Shown here one piece after another: positions 17,897 through 25,411 of a DNA stretch of 58,732 nt. The position numbers and the translations under genes were made by a program. Within the stretch, counting starts at the first letter, position 1. Every line of letters starts with the position of its first letter. The notes below the pieces were generated by a model. The model did no database searches. It was not told the DNA's origin and saw only the letters and a list, made by a program, of their open reading frames with translations. This DNA comes from an uncultured Mycoplasmatota bacterium. GTDB taxonomy: Bacteria; Bacillota_I; Bacilli_A; RF39; UBA660. The stretch spans positions 1 to 58,732 of the forward strand of contig CANSRG010000003.1 in assembly GCA_947649355.1 (NCBI GenBank). Reading direction: 5' to 3'.

Positions 17897-18438
17897 TAAA
17901 ACACCTCTTTCATAATAACATCATATAAATAATTCTCTATTGCAAATTTACTTATATATTCAGCAATTTTTTTAGTATTTAAGGAATCTTTTATTTCTCT
18001 ATAGTTTCCGATAATTTCTTTATAATAATCAAATCCTAGTGTTTTTCTATTCCTTATTAGTTCTATTAACATTCTCTCTTTATCATATATTTGAATGTCG
18101 ACACCATTTATTTTTAAAGTAGATTTACCAATTTCGAAAAGGTTATCTTGATAGTATACGACTTTAACTCTATCATCACTAATTTTGGTACTATTTCTTT
18201 TTAATGCAAGACATTCCTTTTCGGGAATAACATCTGTTAAATTATGATAATAAAATGCACTATCTAATGTAAAAATTGCATTAGGATATTTTTTAGTTAA
18301 TACTTCTAAATAATTTACATTGTTATTATCACTATAAATTCCCCTTTCAATTTTAAATATTTTACCTTCTTTAATTAATTGTTTTATTTCATAATCGCTT
18401 TTATATTGCTTAATAAGTTCTTTATAAAGTAATATCAA
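17896..18438 (-). CDS. AbiEi-type antitoxin and autorepressor
   Basis: 180 residues from the chosen TTG start; an ATG seven codons earlier (18459) would lie at the predicted transcript start. TTG 18438 has GAGAGGTGA at good distance. The N-terminus (YKELIKQYKSDYEIKQLIKEG, then KIERGIYSD) is the winged helix-turn-helix of AbiEi proteins. The middle (FTLDSAFYYHNLTDVIP) and the later KINGVDIQIYDKERMLIELI are the usual C-terminal antitoxin domain. It is known for this family that AbiEi neutralises AbiEii and represses its own promoter; the palindrome directly upstream fits that. Confidence 0.82.
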   Translation of the reverse strand: MILLYKELIKQYKSDYEIKQLIKEGKIFKIERGIYSDNNNVNYLEVLTKKYPNAIFTLDSAFYYHNLTDVIPEKECLALKRNSTKISDDRVKVVYYQDNLFEIGKSTLKINGVDIQIYDKERMLIELIRNRKTLGFDYYKEIIGNYREIKDSLNTKKIAEYISKFAIENYLYDVIMKEVF

Positions 18439-18460
18439 TCGAATCACCTCTCGATACATA

Positions 18461-18489
18461 ATTTTAAACTAATTTGCCACACAAGTCAA
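18461..18489 (-). promoter_or_regulatory. Promoter of the AbiE/primase-helicase operon
   Basis: Minus strand TTGACT (18489-18484), 17-bp spacer, TAAAAT (18466-18461), 23 nt upstream of the TTG start. It lies inside a large palindrome. Confidence 0.6.
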
Positions 18490-18510
18490 TCGAATGTGGT
18501 AAATTAGTTT
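18466..18510. promoter_or_regulatory. AbiEi operator palindrome
   Basis: Arms AAACTAATTTGCCACA (18466-18481) and TGTGGTAAATTAGTTT (18495-18510) are complementary at 15 of 16 positions, separated by 13 bp. The -35 box sits in the centre and one arm covers the spacer up to the -10. AbiEi antitoxins bind inverted repeats in their own promoter, so this is the expected autoregulation site. Confidence 0.65.
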
Positions 18511-18520
18511 AATTTGTTTT

Positions 18521-18540
18521 ATTTCAACTACCAAAAATTA
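18521..18540. repeat. Right inverted repeat flanking the AbiE/primase-helicase cassette
   Basis: Core TTTCAACTACCAAAAATT, inverted relative to 14644-14663 with 2 mismatches in 20. It lies just outside the operator palindrome. No clear target duplication is visible next to it. Confidence 0.5.
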
Positions 18541-18615
18541 TAGACTTTTTATAAACTAATATAAACTTCTTTAAATTTTAGTAATTGTACGATAAATTAT
18601 TATAAACTGAAACAC

Positions 18616-18641
18616 ACAAAAATGGAGCCATAAGGATCCTT
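18616..18641 (-). terminator. Terminator of the BspA-like gene
   Basis: Minus strand GGATCC, loop TTAT, GGCTCC (one mismatch), then ATTTTTG. It is preceded by ACCCCCTG, a C-rich string that also precedes the terminator of the small RNA at 51701. Confidence 0.5.
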
Positions 18642-18654
18642 CAGGGGGTTTTCT

Positions 18655-20625
18655 TTAAAAAGTAATTCCATTCCATGATTCATGTGTTGGTTTATTTGCA
18701 GAACATTCATTAAACATACCATACACCGTAGTACCATTATAAACAAAATTACTTCCATATATAATTTTTGTTAAATTACTACAACCAGAAAACATATAAC
18801 CCACATCTGTTACTTTTGTTGTATCAAAATCACTCAAATCTATTGAAGTCAAACTTCCACAGTCTTTAAACATCCATCTCATATTTGTTACATTACTAGT
18901 ATTAAAATTACTTAAATTTAACTCAGTTAAACTGCTACAACCAGAAACCATACCAGACATATTAGTTACTTTTTCGGTATTAAAATTACTTAAGTCTAAT
19001 GTGATTAAACTACTACAGCCAGAAAACATACTACCCATACTCGTTACATTACTTGTATCAAAATTACTTAAATTTAACTCAGTTAAACTGCTACAACTAG
19101 AAAACATACCACCCATACTTGTTACATTACTAGTATTAAAATTACTTAAATCTAATGTGGTTAAACTACTACAGCCAGAAAACATAGAACCCATAATAGT
19201 TACGTTGCTAGTATCAAAATTACTCACATCTAATGTTGTTAAACTACTACAGTCTTCAAACATATCACCCATATCTGTGACATTTATTATATTAAAACTA
19301 CTAATATTAAGAGATAATAAACTTTCGCAGCCATTAAACATAGCACTCATATCAGTTACATTAGAAGTATTAAAATCACTTAAATTTAACTCAGTTAAAC
19401 TGCTGCAATCATTAAACATATAATACATACTAGTGACATTACTTGTATCAAAATTACTTAAATCTAATGTGGTTAAACTACTACAGCCATTAAACATAGA
19501 ACCTATTTCAGTTACATTTATAGTATCAAAATTACTTAAATCTAATGAGATCAAACTACTACAGCCAGAAAAAATCCCCAGCATATTAGTTACATTACTT
19601 GTATTAAAATTACTTAAATTTAACTCAGTTAAACTGCTGCAATCATAAAACATATAATATATACTAGTGACATTACTTGTATCTAAATCACTCAAATCTA
19701 ATGTGGTTAAACTACTACAGCCATAAAACATAGAACCCATATCAGTTACGTTGCTAGTATCTAAATATCTTATACCTTCAATAGTTTCTAACTTTTCAAA
19801 ATCAGCAAATAAAACAAATCCATCAGTTAAATATAACTTTTCGTTACTTTGTAAATAAGCTGTATATGTTGTTTCATCTTCTTCATTCACTATAGGATTT
19901 TCTACAATATAACTCATGACACTTCCATTTTGCTCATCTGTTTCATCAAAACTTGCTATTGCTTCTTCTTTTTCATTTAATTCATCTTCTATAATAAGTT
20001 TAGTAATTTGTCCTTTATATTGCCACATTCCATTATCATCGTGCTCAAGAACATCTCTTAGAGTTCCACTAGCAAGGGGAGCTTCTTCTATAAAGCTTGT
20101 CGTAACAGTTACTTTACTTTTAAATATAGCATTCATAATATCATCGTCTGGGGGAGTATTTTCATCTAACCAAAGTCTTAGTGTAAATGTTTTACTTTCT
20201 AAAGGTTCCAAATAACTTTTCTTTAACTTATATGCTGCACTTGCATTATCTAGTGTTTTCTCTACTACGTTACTTAAAATCTTTGGATTTTCTTCATCTA
20301 ACATTGCTTTAATATAGTTATGCTTATTCATAGTACTATCATTTAATACTTCTAAGTTGATTTGATAGGCAGAAAACTCATCACATGTATTCGTAATAGT
20401 AAATTCATAAGGAGTGAGTGATGCCCCTACACTATCTTCTATTGGATAAGCTTTTCCTATTTGAATTGGGTTTTGATCCGTAAACTCTACTTTAAAACAC
20501 CCCACCGTTAAACTATTCTCCTCAGTTTGCACATGAGTAACTTGCCAAAGAGCATAACTTACTCCTACTACACAAAATATTCCTATTAGTATTCCTACTG
20601 CGAGCAACACATTTTTATTTTTCAT
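18655..20625 (-). CDS. BspA-like DUF285 leucine-rich-repeat surface protein
   Basis: 656 residues. N-terminal signal/helix (residues 6-28) of the SipW/TasA-like style (VGVSYALWQVT), then a domain with the hallmarks of camelysin-type secreted proteins (about 35-185), a linker, and 13 consecutive 26-residue DUF285 repeats (288-625) with consensus FDTSNVTxMxxMFxxCSSLTxLDLSN. These repeats occur in BspA-like surface proteins of gut bacteria, trichomonads and mycoplasma relatives and mediate adhesion in some. There is no LPxTG and no C-terminal membrane helix. The upstream region carries a G10 tract within the promoter, suggesting on/off expression. Alone on its transcript. Confidence 0.85.
   Translation of the reverse strand: MKNKNVLLAVGILIGIFCVVGVSYALWQVTHVQTEENSLTVGCFKVEFTDQNPIQIGKAYPIEDSVGASLTPYEFTITNTCDEFSAYQINLEVLNDSTMNKHNYIKAMLDEENPKILSNVVEKTLDNASAAYKLKKSYLEPLESKTFTLRLWLDENTPPDDDIMNAIFKSKVTVTTSFIEEAPLASGTLRDVLEHDDNGMWQYKGQITKLIIEDELNEKEEAIASFDETDEQNGSVMSYIVENPIVNEEDETTYTAYLQSNEKLYLTDGFVLFADFEKLETIEGIRYLDTSNVTDMGSMFYGCSSLTTLDLSDLDTSNVTSIYYMFYDCSSLTELNLSNFNTSNVTNMLGIFSGCSSLISLDLSNFDTINVTEIGSMFNGCSSLTTLDLSNFDTSNVTSMYYMFNDCSSLTELNLSDFNTSNVTDMSAMFNGCESLLSLNISSFNIINVTDMGDMFEDCSSLTTLDVSNFDTSNVTIMGSMFSGCSSLTTLDLSNFNTSNVTSMGGMFSSCSSLTELNLSNFDTSNVTSMGSMFSGCSSLITLDLSNFNTEKVTNMSGMVSGCSSLTELNLSNFNTSNVTNMRWMFKDCGSLTSIDLSDFDTTKVTDVGYMFSGCSNLTKIIYGSNFVYNGTTVYGMFNECSANKPTHESWNGITF
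18751..19764 (-). repeat. Thirteen tandem 78-bp (26-aa) DUF285 repeats
   Basis: Each unit spans 78 bp and encodes F-[DN]-T-S-N-V-T-x-M-x-x-M-F-x-x-C-S-S-L-T-x-L-[DN]-L-S-N. Many units are nearly identical at DNA level (for example around 19043 and 19121), giving room for unit gain or loss by recombination. Confidence 0.85.
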
Positions 20626-20642
20626 ATAAACAACTTCCTTTT

Positions 20643-20679
20643 CTCTAGTATGTTCCTATCCTTTTCTAGGATACTAGTT
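20643..20679 (-). other. Hairpin in the 5' leader of the BspA-like gene
   Basis: Inverted repeat with arms CTAGTA/TACTAG plus CCTA/TAGG around a short loop, ending about 18 nt before the ATG and next to the ribosome site AAAGGAAG. It may affect translation or mRNA stability; no function shown. Confidence 0.4.
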
Positions 20680-20742
20680 AACACAAGAATATACTTTTTA
20701 CTATCCTTTTGATGTATTTTTTCTTCTTTTATTCTCTTAATT

Positions 20743-20774
20743 ATTGTACCATCATACCCCCCCCCCTAAGTCAA
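20743..20774 (-). promoter_or_regulatory. Promoter with G10 spacer tract upstream of the BspA-like gene
   Basis: Minus strand TTGACT (20774-20769) and TACAAT (20748-20743) are separated by 20 bp, ten of which are an uninterrupted G run (20766-20757). The ideal spacer is 17 bp, so loss of three G would give an optimal promoter. A 20-bp spacer should be weak. The leader from here to the ATG is about 110 nt. Confidence 0.55.
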
Positions 20775-20823
20775 TTTACATTTCCTTGACAAAATACTTT
20801 TGTAACAAATTTAACCTAAAAAA

Positions 20824-20855
20824 AAGTTGTTGCCTGTAATATTAGACAACAACCT
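20824..20855 (-). terminator. Terminator after the gene ending at 20870
   Basis: Minus strand GTTGTTG and CAACAAC (7 bp) around a 14-nt loop, followed by a run of eight T. Confidence 0.7.
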
Positions 20856-20869
20856 ATTATGCTAAAAAT

Positions 20870-22195
20870 TTATAAAACACGTTCTTGATTAACCTTCTCT
20901 ACATCAGATAATTTATAGCAACCATCTTCCCCTTTAACACCAATATTTATAAATCCATTAAAACCATATTCATCAATTTGTTCATTCGTATAAGCAATTC
21001 GTATACTACCATCTTCTTCATTTAGAAAATAAGATTCTAAAACAGTCCTTGCAAAATTTGGAGCATATAATGGTTTAGTAATCATACTACCATCACTTCC
21101 TAAAGTTGCATTAGAATATGCATTAGAATTTAAAGATATTTGAAAATAATCGCCTATTAAAACAACTGGTTCAAAAGAAATTGGTTCTTCTATTTTCTCT
21201 GGTTTTGGAAAAAGTAGTCCTTCTTTTAAAAGATGAAAAGAAACATTTCCAGGTAAATTTGGATTCAAAAGAGCAATTCCAGTTTTTTCTTGATAACGAG
21301 ATACTTTTTTATAAATATCAGCAAGAAGTGATTCAGGAGTTTCTTCTATAACTAGAGTCTCATCTTTAACAGGAAAAGTAGATTCTACAGACGAAACTTC
21401 TTCTAAAATATCTTGACTCTGTTCTTTTTCCTCATGATAAAAACCAGTTAAAAAAGTTCTATAACTTTCTAAATCTTCTTTTGTCGGTTCCAAATCTTTT
21501 CTAGATTCTAAATTTTTTGGAGGTTCTGAAATTACTATGTCTTCTGTATGAATAAGTTCTACTGGATCTTTTACTACCTCATCTGGTGATTCAAATAAAG
21601 AGGCCAAATCATTTGAAAACTCTTGTAATTCCTTAGGATATTCTAAACCTTCTTCACTCTTTATTTCTTCTTTTTCCTTAGAATAAAAGTTACGAATATA
21701 AGATAAATATTCTTCTTCACTTTCTTGATGAGACTTTATTCTTGGTAAAACATCCTGTTCTTCTAACAATTCATCAGTTTGAAATAAACCTTGATAAATA
21801 GAATTTAATTGGTTTTGAACTTTATGAAAAGTATTTACTTGTCTTACAACGTCTCCTGCCATATCAAAATTACTTTTTAATTTATCATACATAGTAATAA
21901 GTTGTAACAATCTAGAATAAGCTGTAAAATCTTGAGCTCCACTTAGTGATATCTTTTGTTTTAACTTCTTTTGTACTAAAAGCATCTCTTGATAATAAAA
22001 AAGACGACTTTCTAAAAATAACAACTTTTCTTTCGAAGAAGAACCTAAATTTTTAATATTTTCAAAAAGAATCTTCATACTATCTAATGTAGTAAAGAAA
22101 AAAGAAAGATCTAAAGATTCTGTTTTTAAGTTCTCACAATAACGAACAAATTCTTTATCTTTTTCTAAAAAATTTTGATATAATTTCTCAAACAT
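20870..22195 (-). CDS. Uncharacterised coiled-coil protein (441 aa)
   Basis: I do not recognise this family. Residues 1-150 are predicted helical and charged (many Lys/Glu/Leu, coiled-coil-like). Residues 150-300 are acidic and probably disordered (EEE, DLEPTKEDLES). The last 110 residues look like a small folded beta domain (VVLIGDYFQISLN ... YGFNGFINIGVKGEDGCYKLSDV). No signal peptide or membrane segment. It is transcribed alone between its own terminator and the coat-like gene upstream. Cytoplasmic structural or scaffold role possible; no function assigned. Confidence 0.6.
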   Translation of the reverse strand: MFEKLYQNFLEKDKEFVRYCENLKTESLDLSFFFTTLDSMKILFENIKNLGSSSKEKLLFLESRLFYYQEMLLVQKKLKQKISLSGAQDFTAYSRLLQLITMYDKLKSNFDMAGDVVRQVNTFHKVQNQLNSIYQGLFQTDELLEEQDVLPRIKSHQESEEEYLSYIRNFYSKEKEEIKSEEGLEYPKELQEFSNDLASLFESPDEVVKDPVELIHTEDIVISEPPKNLESRKDLEPTKEDLESYRTFLTGFYHEEKEQSQDILEEVSSVESTFPVKDETLVIEETPESLLADIYKKVSRYQEKTGIALLNPNLPGNVSFHLLKEGLLFPKPEKIEEPISFEPVVLIGDYFQISLNSNAYSNATLGSDGSMITKPLYAPNFARTVLESYFLNEEDGSIRIAYTNEQIDEYGFNGFINIGVKGEDGCYKLSDVEKVNQERVL

Positions 22196-22252
22196 ACTAA
22201 ATCACCTAGTCTCTACTTATAAAGTATAGCATAAAAAAAAAGAAAAAAAAAG

Positions 22253-22271
22253 AAGATTCTTTTGGAATCCT
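22253..22271 (-). terminator. Terminator after the CotY/CotZ-like gene
   Basis: Minus strand GATTC, loop CAAAA, GAATC, then a T-rich run, starting at the stop codon of the gene at 22272. Confidence 0.55.
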
Positions 22272-22688
22272 CTATACGCATTCTACGTAAGTGTCAGATA
22301 AACAACGAATTGCACATACACATCCTAAATCTATGGTAAAGAATGAGTTTGTAGCAACATATGGATTTAAGCTCGTAGTGTCTGGATTTGGTTCTAGAAC
22401 GCGACATGTACAACAGTTATTATCAACTTTTTCTACACGAAATACAGTAGACGTTACTCTTGGAACCACAGGATCTTTACTAGTTGGCATTGCAAATGGC
22501 TCTCCATTAGAACCACAAGTAAATAGCTCAATTGGTCTAGTATTACAAATCAAACAATTTGGCCCTCCACCTAAAACAGGTCGATCACATGAATCTAAGC
22601 ATGAATCTGGACAAGCATTTTGTTGTAGTACTAAAATAACGTTTAAGATTTCTGCAATACAATTTGATGAAGTTTCGTTATTACACAT
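22272..22688 (-). CDS. CotY/CotZ-type cysteine-rich spore coat protein
   Basis: 138 residues with about 18 cysteines. The middle FRVEKVDNNCCTCRVLEP and the end FFTIDLGCVCAIRCLSDT match the CotY/CotZ spore-coat family (Bacillus CotZ has FRVEKLCDCC and VDLGCFCAIQCL at the same places). The N-terminus (CIAEIL..IL.LQQNACPDSC) also follows the family pattern. In Bacillus these proteins form the disulfide-linked outer crust of the spore. Here it is transcribed alone, with TTGACA/TATAGG upstream. A coat protein is surprising unless this lineage sporulates or has reused it as a surface or crosslinked layer protein. Confidence 0.8.
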   Translation of the reverse strand: MCNNETSSNCIAEILNVILVLQQNACPDSCLDSCDRPVLGGGPNCLICNTRPIELFTCGSNGEPFAMPTSKDPVVPRVTSTVFRVEKVDNNCCTCRVLEPNPDTTSLNPYVATNSFFTIDLGCVCAIRCLSDTYVECV

Positions 22689-22702
22689 ACATATTCCCCT
22701 TT

Positions 22703-22731
22703 CCTATATTCTCACTAATAATTTATGTCAA
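22703..22731 (-). promoter_or_regulatory. Candidate promoter of the coat-like gene
   Basis: Minus strand TTGACA (22731-22726), 17-bp spacer, TATAGG (22708-22703), before the ribosome site AAAGGGGA. The good -35 suggests the vegetative sigma factor, but a sporulation sigma cannot be excluded by eye. Confidence 0.4.
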
Positions 22732-22792
22732 ATTTTTATTTTAGTGCATTTTTAATCATTTTATAGTATAATTTAGATAGAGGGTGATATCT

Positions 22793-23110
22793 ATGGAAGA
22801 ATGGCTAGTATATCTCGTCATTATCATTGTATTATTAGTAATTTCTTTAATTGTAAGAAAGCTAATGAAAAAAGATTTCCATTTAGAAGCAAATAAATTA
22901 TTAGGTCTTCTTGGTGGAAAAGATAATATCGTTAGTGCAGAATGCAACATGTCAAGATTTAAAGTAATTCTTAAAGATGTATCTATAGTAGACAAAGAAG
23001 GAATCACAAAACTAGGTGCAAAAGGAATTGTCGAAATAGAAAATCAATTAAAAATTATTTTTGGACGTGATGCAAAACAATTAAAAAAATATATTGATGA
23101 ATTACTATAG
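22793..23110 (+). CDS. Orphan membrane-anchored PTS EIIB domain
   Basis: 105 residues from ATG 22793 (GAGGGTG upstream; an earlier GTG is the ribosome site itself). One N-terminal membrane helix (about residues 4-22) is followed by a complete glucose-type EIIB fold: LGGKDNIVSAECNMSRFKVIL, with the phosphorylatable Cys51 and the Arg of the CxxSR/CxTR motif, then LGAKGIVEIENQLKIIFG. Ordinary EIIB domains are fused to EIIC or EIIA transporters; here there is none next to it. It may pass phosphate to a regulator or a distant EIIC, or act as a sensor. Divergent from the coat-like gene. Confidence 0.8.
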   Translation: MEEWLVYLVIIIVLLVISLIVRKLMKKDFHLEANKLLGLLGGKDNIVSAECNMSRFKVILKDVSIVDKEGITKLGAKGIVEIENQLKIIFGRDAKQLKKYIDELL

Positions 23111-23114
23111 ATTT

Positions 23115-23417
23115 CTATAGTTTTTTTATATCTAAAATATCTGTAATACGAATTTTTTTTCCATCCATTGTTAATAAAGAATTGCCGCTTTTTCCAACAA
23201 TAACAACATGTAAAATATCATGATCTTTTGTAGTAATTTCTACTTTACTTTTGTATACAAAGTCACGACTTTGAAAAATAGAATCAATTTCTTTCAAAAT
23301 ATTTTTTGTATCTTTTTTGTTTTCTAAAAGCTTACTATAAAATAAATCTGTATTGTTTCTAAGTTCTTTTTCAATTGGTTTTGAAAAAACTTTTGGTAAA
23401 TCTTTCAAAATACTCAC
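23115..23417 (-). CDS. Uncharacterised 100-aa protein
   Basis: 100 residues; helical first half (LPKVFSKPIEKELRNN ... LKEIDSIF), then a beta-rich end (VEITTKDHDILHVVIVGKSG, then MDGKKIRITDILDI). The second half has the look of a small five-strand barrel, but I see no diagnostic motif. No signal peptide. It has GAGGTGAG before the ATG, is convergent with the EIIB gene and divergent from the FtsW/RodA gene, with 32 nt between the start codons. Function unknown. Confidence 0.55.
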   Translation of the reverse strand: MSILKDLPKVFSKPIEKELRNNTDLFYSKLLENKKDTKNILKEIDSIFQSRDFVYKSKVEITTKDHDILHVVIVGKSGNSLLTMDGKKIRITDILDIKKL

Positions 23418-23449
23418 CTCAACATATTTTATGTTTAAAATACAAATTC

Positions 23450-24568
23450 ATGAAACATAATAAATATATGAAAACAAATAAATTAAAAAAAATAACTTTC
23501 TTAATTCCCTTTTCTATTCTATTATTTATTAGTTTGGCAATTATGTATCATGCAAAATTTATTACAAATACCTATGCATCACATTTTAAAAAACAACTAC
23601 TTTGGTATATTATAGGAATAGTAATTATTTTTCTTTTTAAAAAAATAAAAATTAAAAAACTCTTTGATTACAGCTTTTTATTTTATTTAATCAATATAGG
23701 ACTTTTAATATTAGTACTTTTTATTGGCAGTAACATTAACGGAGCGAAAGCTTGGATTGACTTAAAATATTTTAATTTACAACCAAGTGAACTAATGAAA
23801 TTATCTTATTCTTTATTTTTAGCAAAATTTATTTCTAAAAAGAAATTGAAAAACAAAAAAGAAGAATTACTATTTTTAATAGAAATACTAGGAATATTTT
23901 TAATACCTTCTTTTTTAGTATTTCTAGAACCAGATACTGGAGCAATTATATTTTATGGAGCAATTACACTAGTTTTACTTTGGAACTCTACTCTTCGAAA
24001 AAGATGGTTCTTAATAATTGGTATTTTTTTAATGATTTTTATATGTGGATTTTTCTACTGTTATTTTTTGGAAAAAGATTTTTTAATATCCATTTTAGGA
24101 ACATCATTTTTTTATCGAATGGATAGACTCTTAAATTTCCGAGAAGGAATGCAAATAGAACATGCCCTTATCGCGATAGGAAGTGCAGATTTTCTAAAAT
24201 TTTCTCTTACAAAAACAGGAATTTATATTCCAGAGTCCCCTACAGACTTTGCTTTTGCATTGACTTCAAATGTGTTTGGTTTATTTGGAAATATCATGAT
24301 TATTATTTGCTTTTTTCTATTAGATTGGTGGTTTATAAATGATTGGAAAACAAAAAAGAAAAAAGAAGAAAAACTTTTTTATTTATCATTTATAACAATC
24401 TTTCTACTAAGTCAAATAATAAATATTAGTATGAATTTAGGCATTTTTCCCATCATTGGAATTCCTCTACCATTTATAAGTTATGGAGGTTCTTCTACAA
24501 TTGTATTATTTTTGTATTTAGCAATTATTTTTTCTAGTAAACAAAAGAAAAAGACACATCGTGTCTAA
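23450..24568 (+). CDS. FtsW/RodA/SpoVE-type SEDS glycosyltransferase
   Basis: About 372 residues with 9-10 membrane helices. SEDS-family markers are clear: the block GSNINGAKAWIDLKYFNLQPSELMKLSY (residues about 90-118) containing the invariant PSE, LEPDTGAIIFY with the catalytic-type Asp, and the C-terminal PFISYGGSSTIVLF. These enzymes polymerise lipid II into glycan strands with a partner penicillin-binding protein. Which of rod growth, division or sporulation it serves cannot be decided here. Start uncertain: ATG 23450 and ATG 23468 both lack a good ribosome site; an upstream ATG at 23375 would overlap the divergent gene and is unlikely. Confidence 0.85.
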   Translation: MKHNKYMKTNKLKKITFLIPFSILLFISLAIMYHAKFITNTYASHFKKQLLWYIIGIVIIFLFKKIKIKKLFDYSFLFYLINIGLLILVLFIGSNINGAKAWIDLKYFNLQPSELMKLSYSLFLAKFISKKKLKNKKEELLFLIEILGIFLIPSFLVFLEPDTGAIIFYGAITLVLLWNSTLRKRWFLIIGIFLMIFICGFFYCYFLEKDFLISILGTSFFYRMDRLLNFREGMQIEHALIAIGSADFLKFSLTKTGIYIPESPTDFAFALTSNVFGLFGNIMIIICFFLLDWWFINDWKTKKKKEEKLFYLSFITIFLLSQIINISMNLGIFPIIGIPLPFISYGGSSTIVLFLYLAIIFSSKQKKKTHRV

Positions 24569-24780
24569 TATGGAAAATAATAACTATAAGAATAATTACC
24601 ATAAGGCCCCATTGGTCTTGGTGGTGGAGGTGGTGGCATAGGTCTTGGTGGTGCAACATTATAAATAGGTCGTGGTCTTGTAAGACCTACTGCTGCTCCA
24701 CCAGTCAAAGCCCCAACTAAAAATGGAAATACAAATTGCCGATCACCATTTCCACGATAATTCATTGGATACGAAAACAT
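24565..24780 (-). CDS. Small Gly/Pro/Tyr-rich protein (coat- or surface-like)
   Basis: 71 residues: RQFVFPFLVGALTGGAAVGL (residues about 14-33) as a Gly-rich hydrophobic segment, then a Pro-rich run and a Tyr-rich end (NYSYSYYFPY). Small proteins with a FxFPFLxGxxxG segment and Pro/Tyr-rich tails are common in sporulating Firmicutes, often annotated as coat-associated, but I cannot assign a family. Good ribosome site (GAGAGGAGTAA). Its end overlaps the SEDS gene end by 4 nt on the other strand. Confidence 0.6.
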   Translation of the reverse strand: MFSYPMNYRGNGDRQFVFPFLVGALTGGAAVGLTRPRPIYNVAPPRPMPPPPPPRPMGPYGNYSYSYYFPY

Positions 24781-24841
24781 AAAAAATTACTCCTCTCATC
24801 AATAATATATGAAAAGAAAAAAAGAAGCACTAGACACCTGC

Positions 24842-25411
24842 CTATTTTGCTTTCTTCTTTGTTTTTAAAACTTCATTTTTCTTAGAAGACTTTGTATTCT
24901 TCTTCGTTTCTAATACTTTTTCACTTTTTTTCTTAGAAGTATTTTTTTTATTTGTAGATACTTTTGGTTTAGAAGTATTTTGTTTCTTTTTAATTTCTTT
25001 TTCTTCTATCACTTCAACTTCATCAAGCTCAATCAAAAACTCATCTAGTAAAGAAGTCGCGCCATGTTTTACTTCGTTTGCTACACGTTCTACAACAGGA
25101 GCTCCAATTTCTTTAGCATCAGAAATAAGTTCATTACACTTCATAGTAATGAGAGAAACTTTTTCCTTCACAATATCTTTAGCCATATCACTACTAATAG
25201 AAGATAATTCTTCTTTAATTTCTTTCACTTTATTTAAAAGAGATAACTTTGATTCTTCTATATCAATATTTTTAATAGTATCAACAAGTAAAGCAAATGA
25301 TGTTTTTAAGTCATTTCTTGTTTCACTACCTTCTTTCGGAGCAAGTAAAATACCAAGTCCAACACCTACTAATGCACCCGTAAAAAAAGAACGAAATCTT
25401 CCTTGACTCAT
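24842..25411 (-). CDS. YtxH-domain protein with Lys-rich tail
   Basis: 189 residues. The start MSQGRFRSFFTGALVGVGLGILLAP.EGSETR is the YtxH signature (Gly-rich membrane hairpin followed by APKxGxxTR). A helical middle (about 30-120) and a very basic Lys/Ser/Asn tail rich in KKK follow. Bacillus YtxH and YtxG-like (DUF948) proteins are general-stress products encoded together; the same pair is seen here (next gene upstream is DUF948). The two overlap by 4 nt. Likely membrane-associated, role unknown. Confidence 0.75.
   Translation of the reverse strand: MSQGRFRSFFTGALVGVGLGILLAPKEGSETRNDLKTSFALLVDTIKNIDIEESKLSLLNKVKEIKEELSSISSDMAKDIVKEKVSLITMKCNELISDAKEIGAPVVERVANEVKHGATSLLDEFLIELDEVEVIEEKEIKKKQNTSKPKVSTNKKNTSKKKSEKVLETKKNTKSSKKNEVLKTKKKAK

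Noticed and set aside
19001..19648. Long plus-strand open frames opposite the DUF285 repeats
   Set aside because: They arise from the repetitive codons of the real gene on the other strand; composition is repetitive and there is no ribosome site.
22291..22755. 154-codon plus-strand frame opposite the CotY/CotZ-like gene
   Set aside because: Antisense shadow; the minus-strand frame matches a known coat family and has a promoter and ribosome site.
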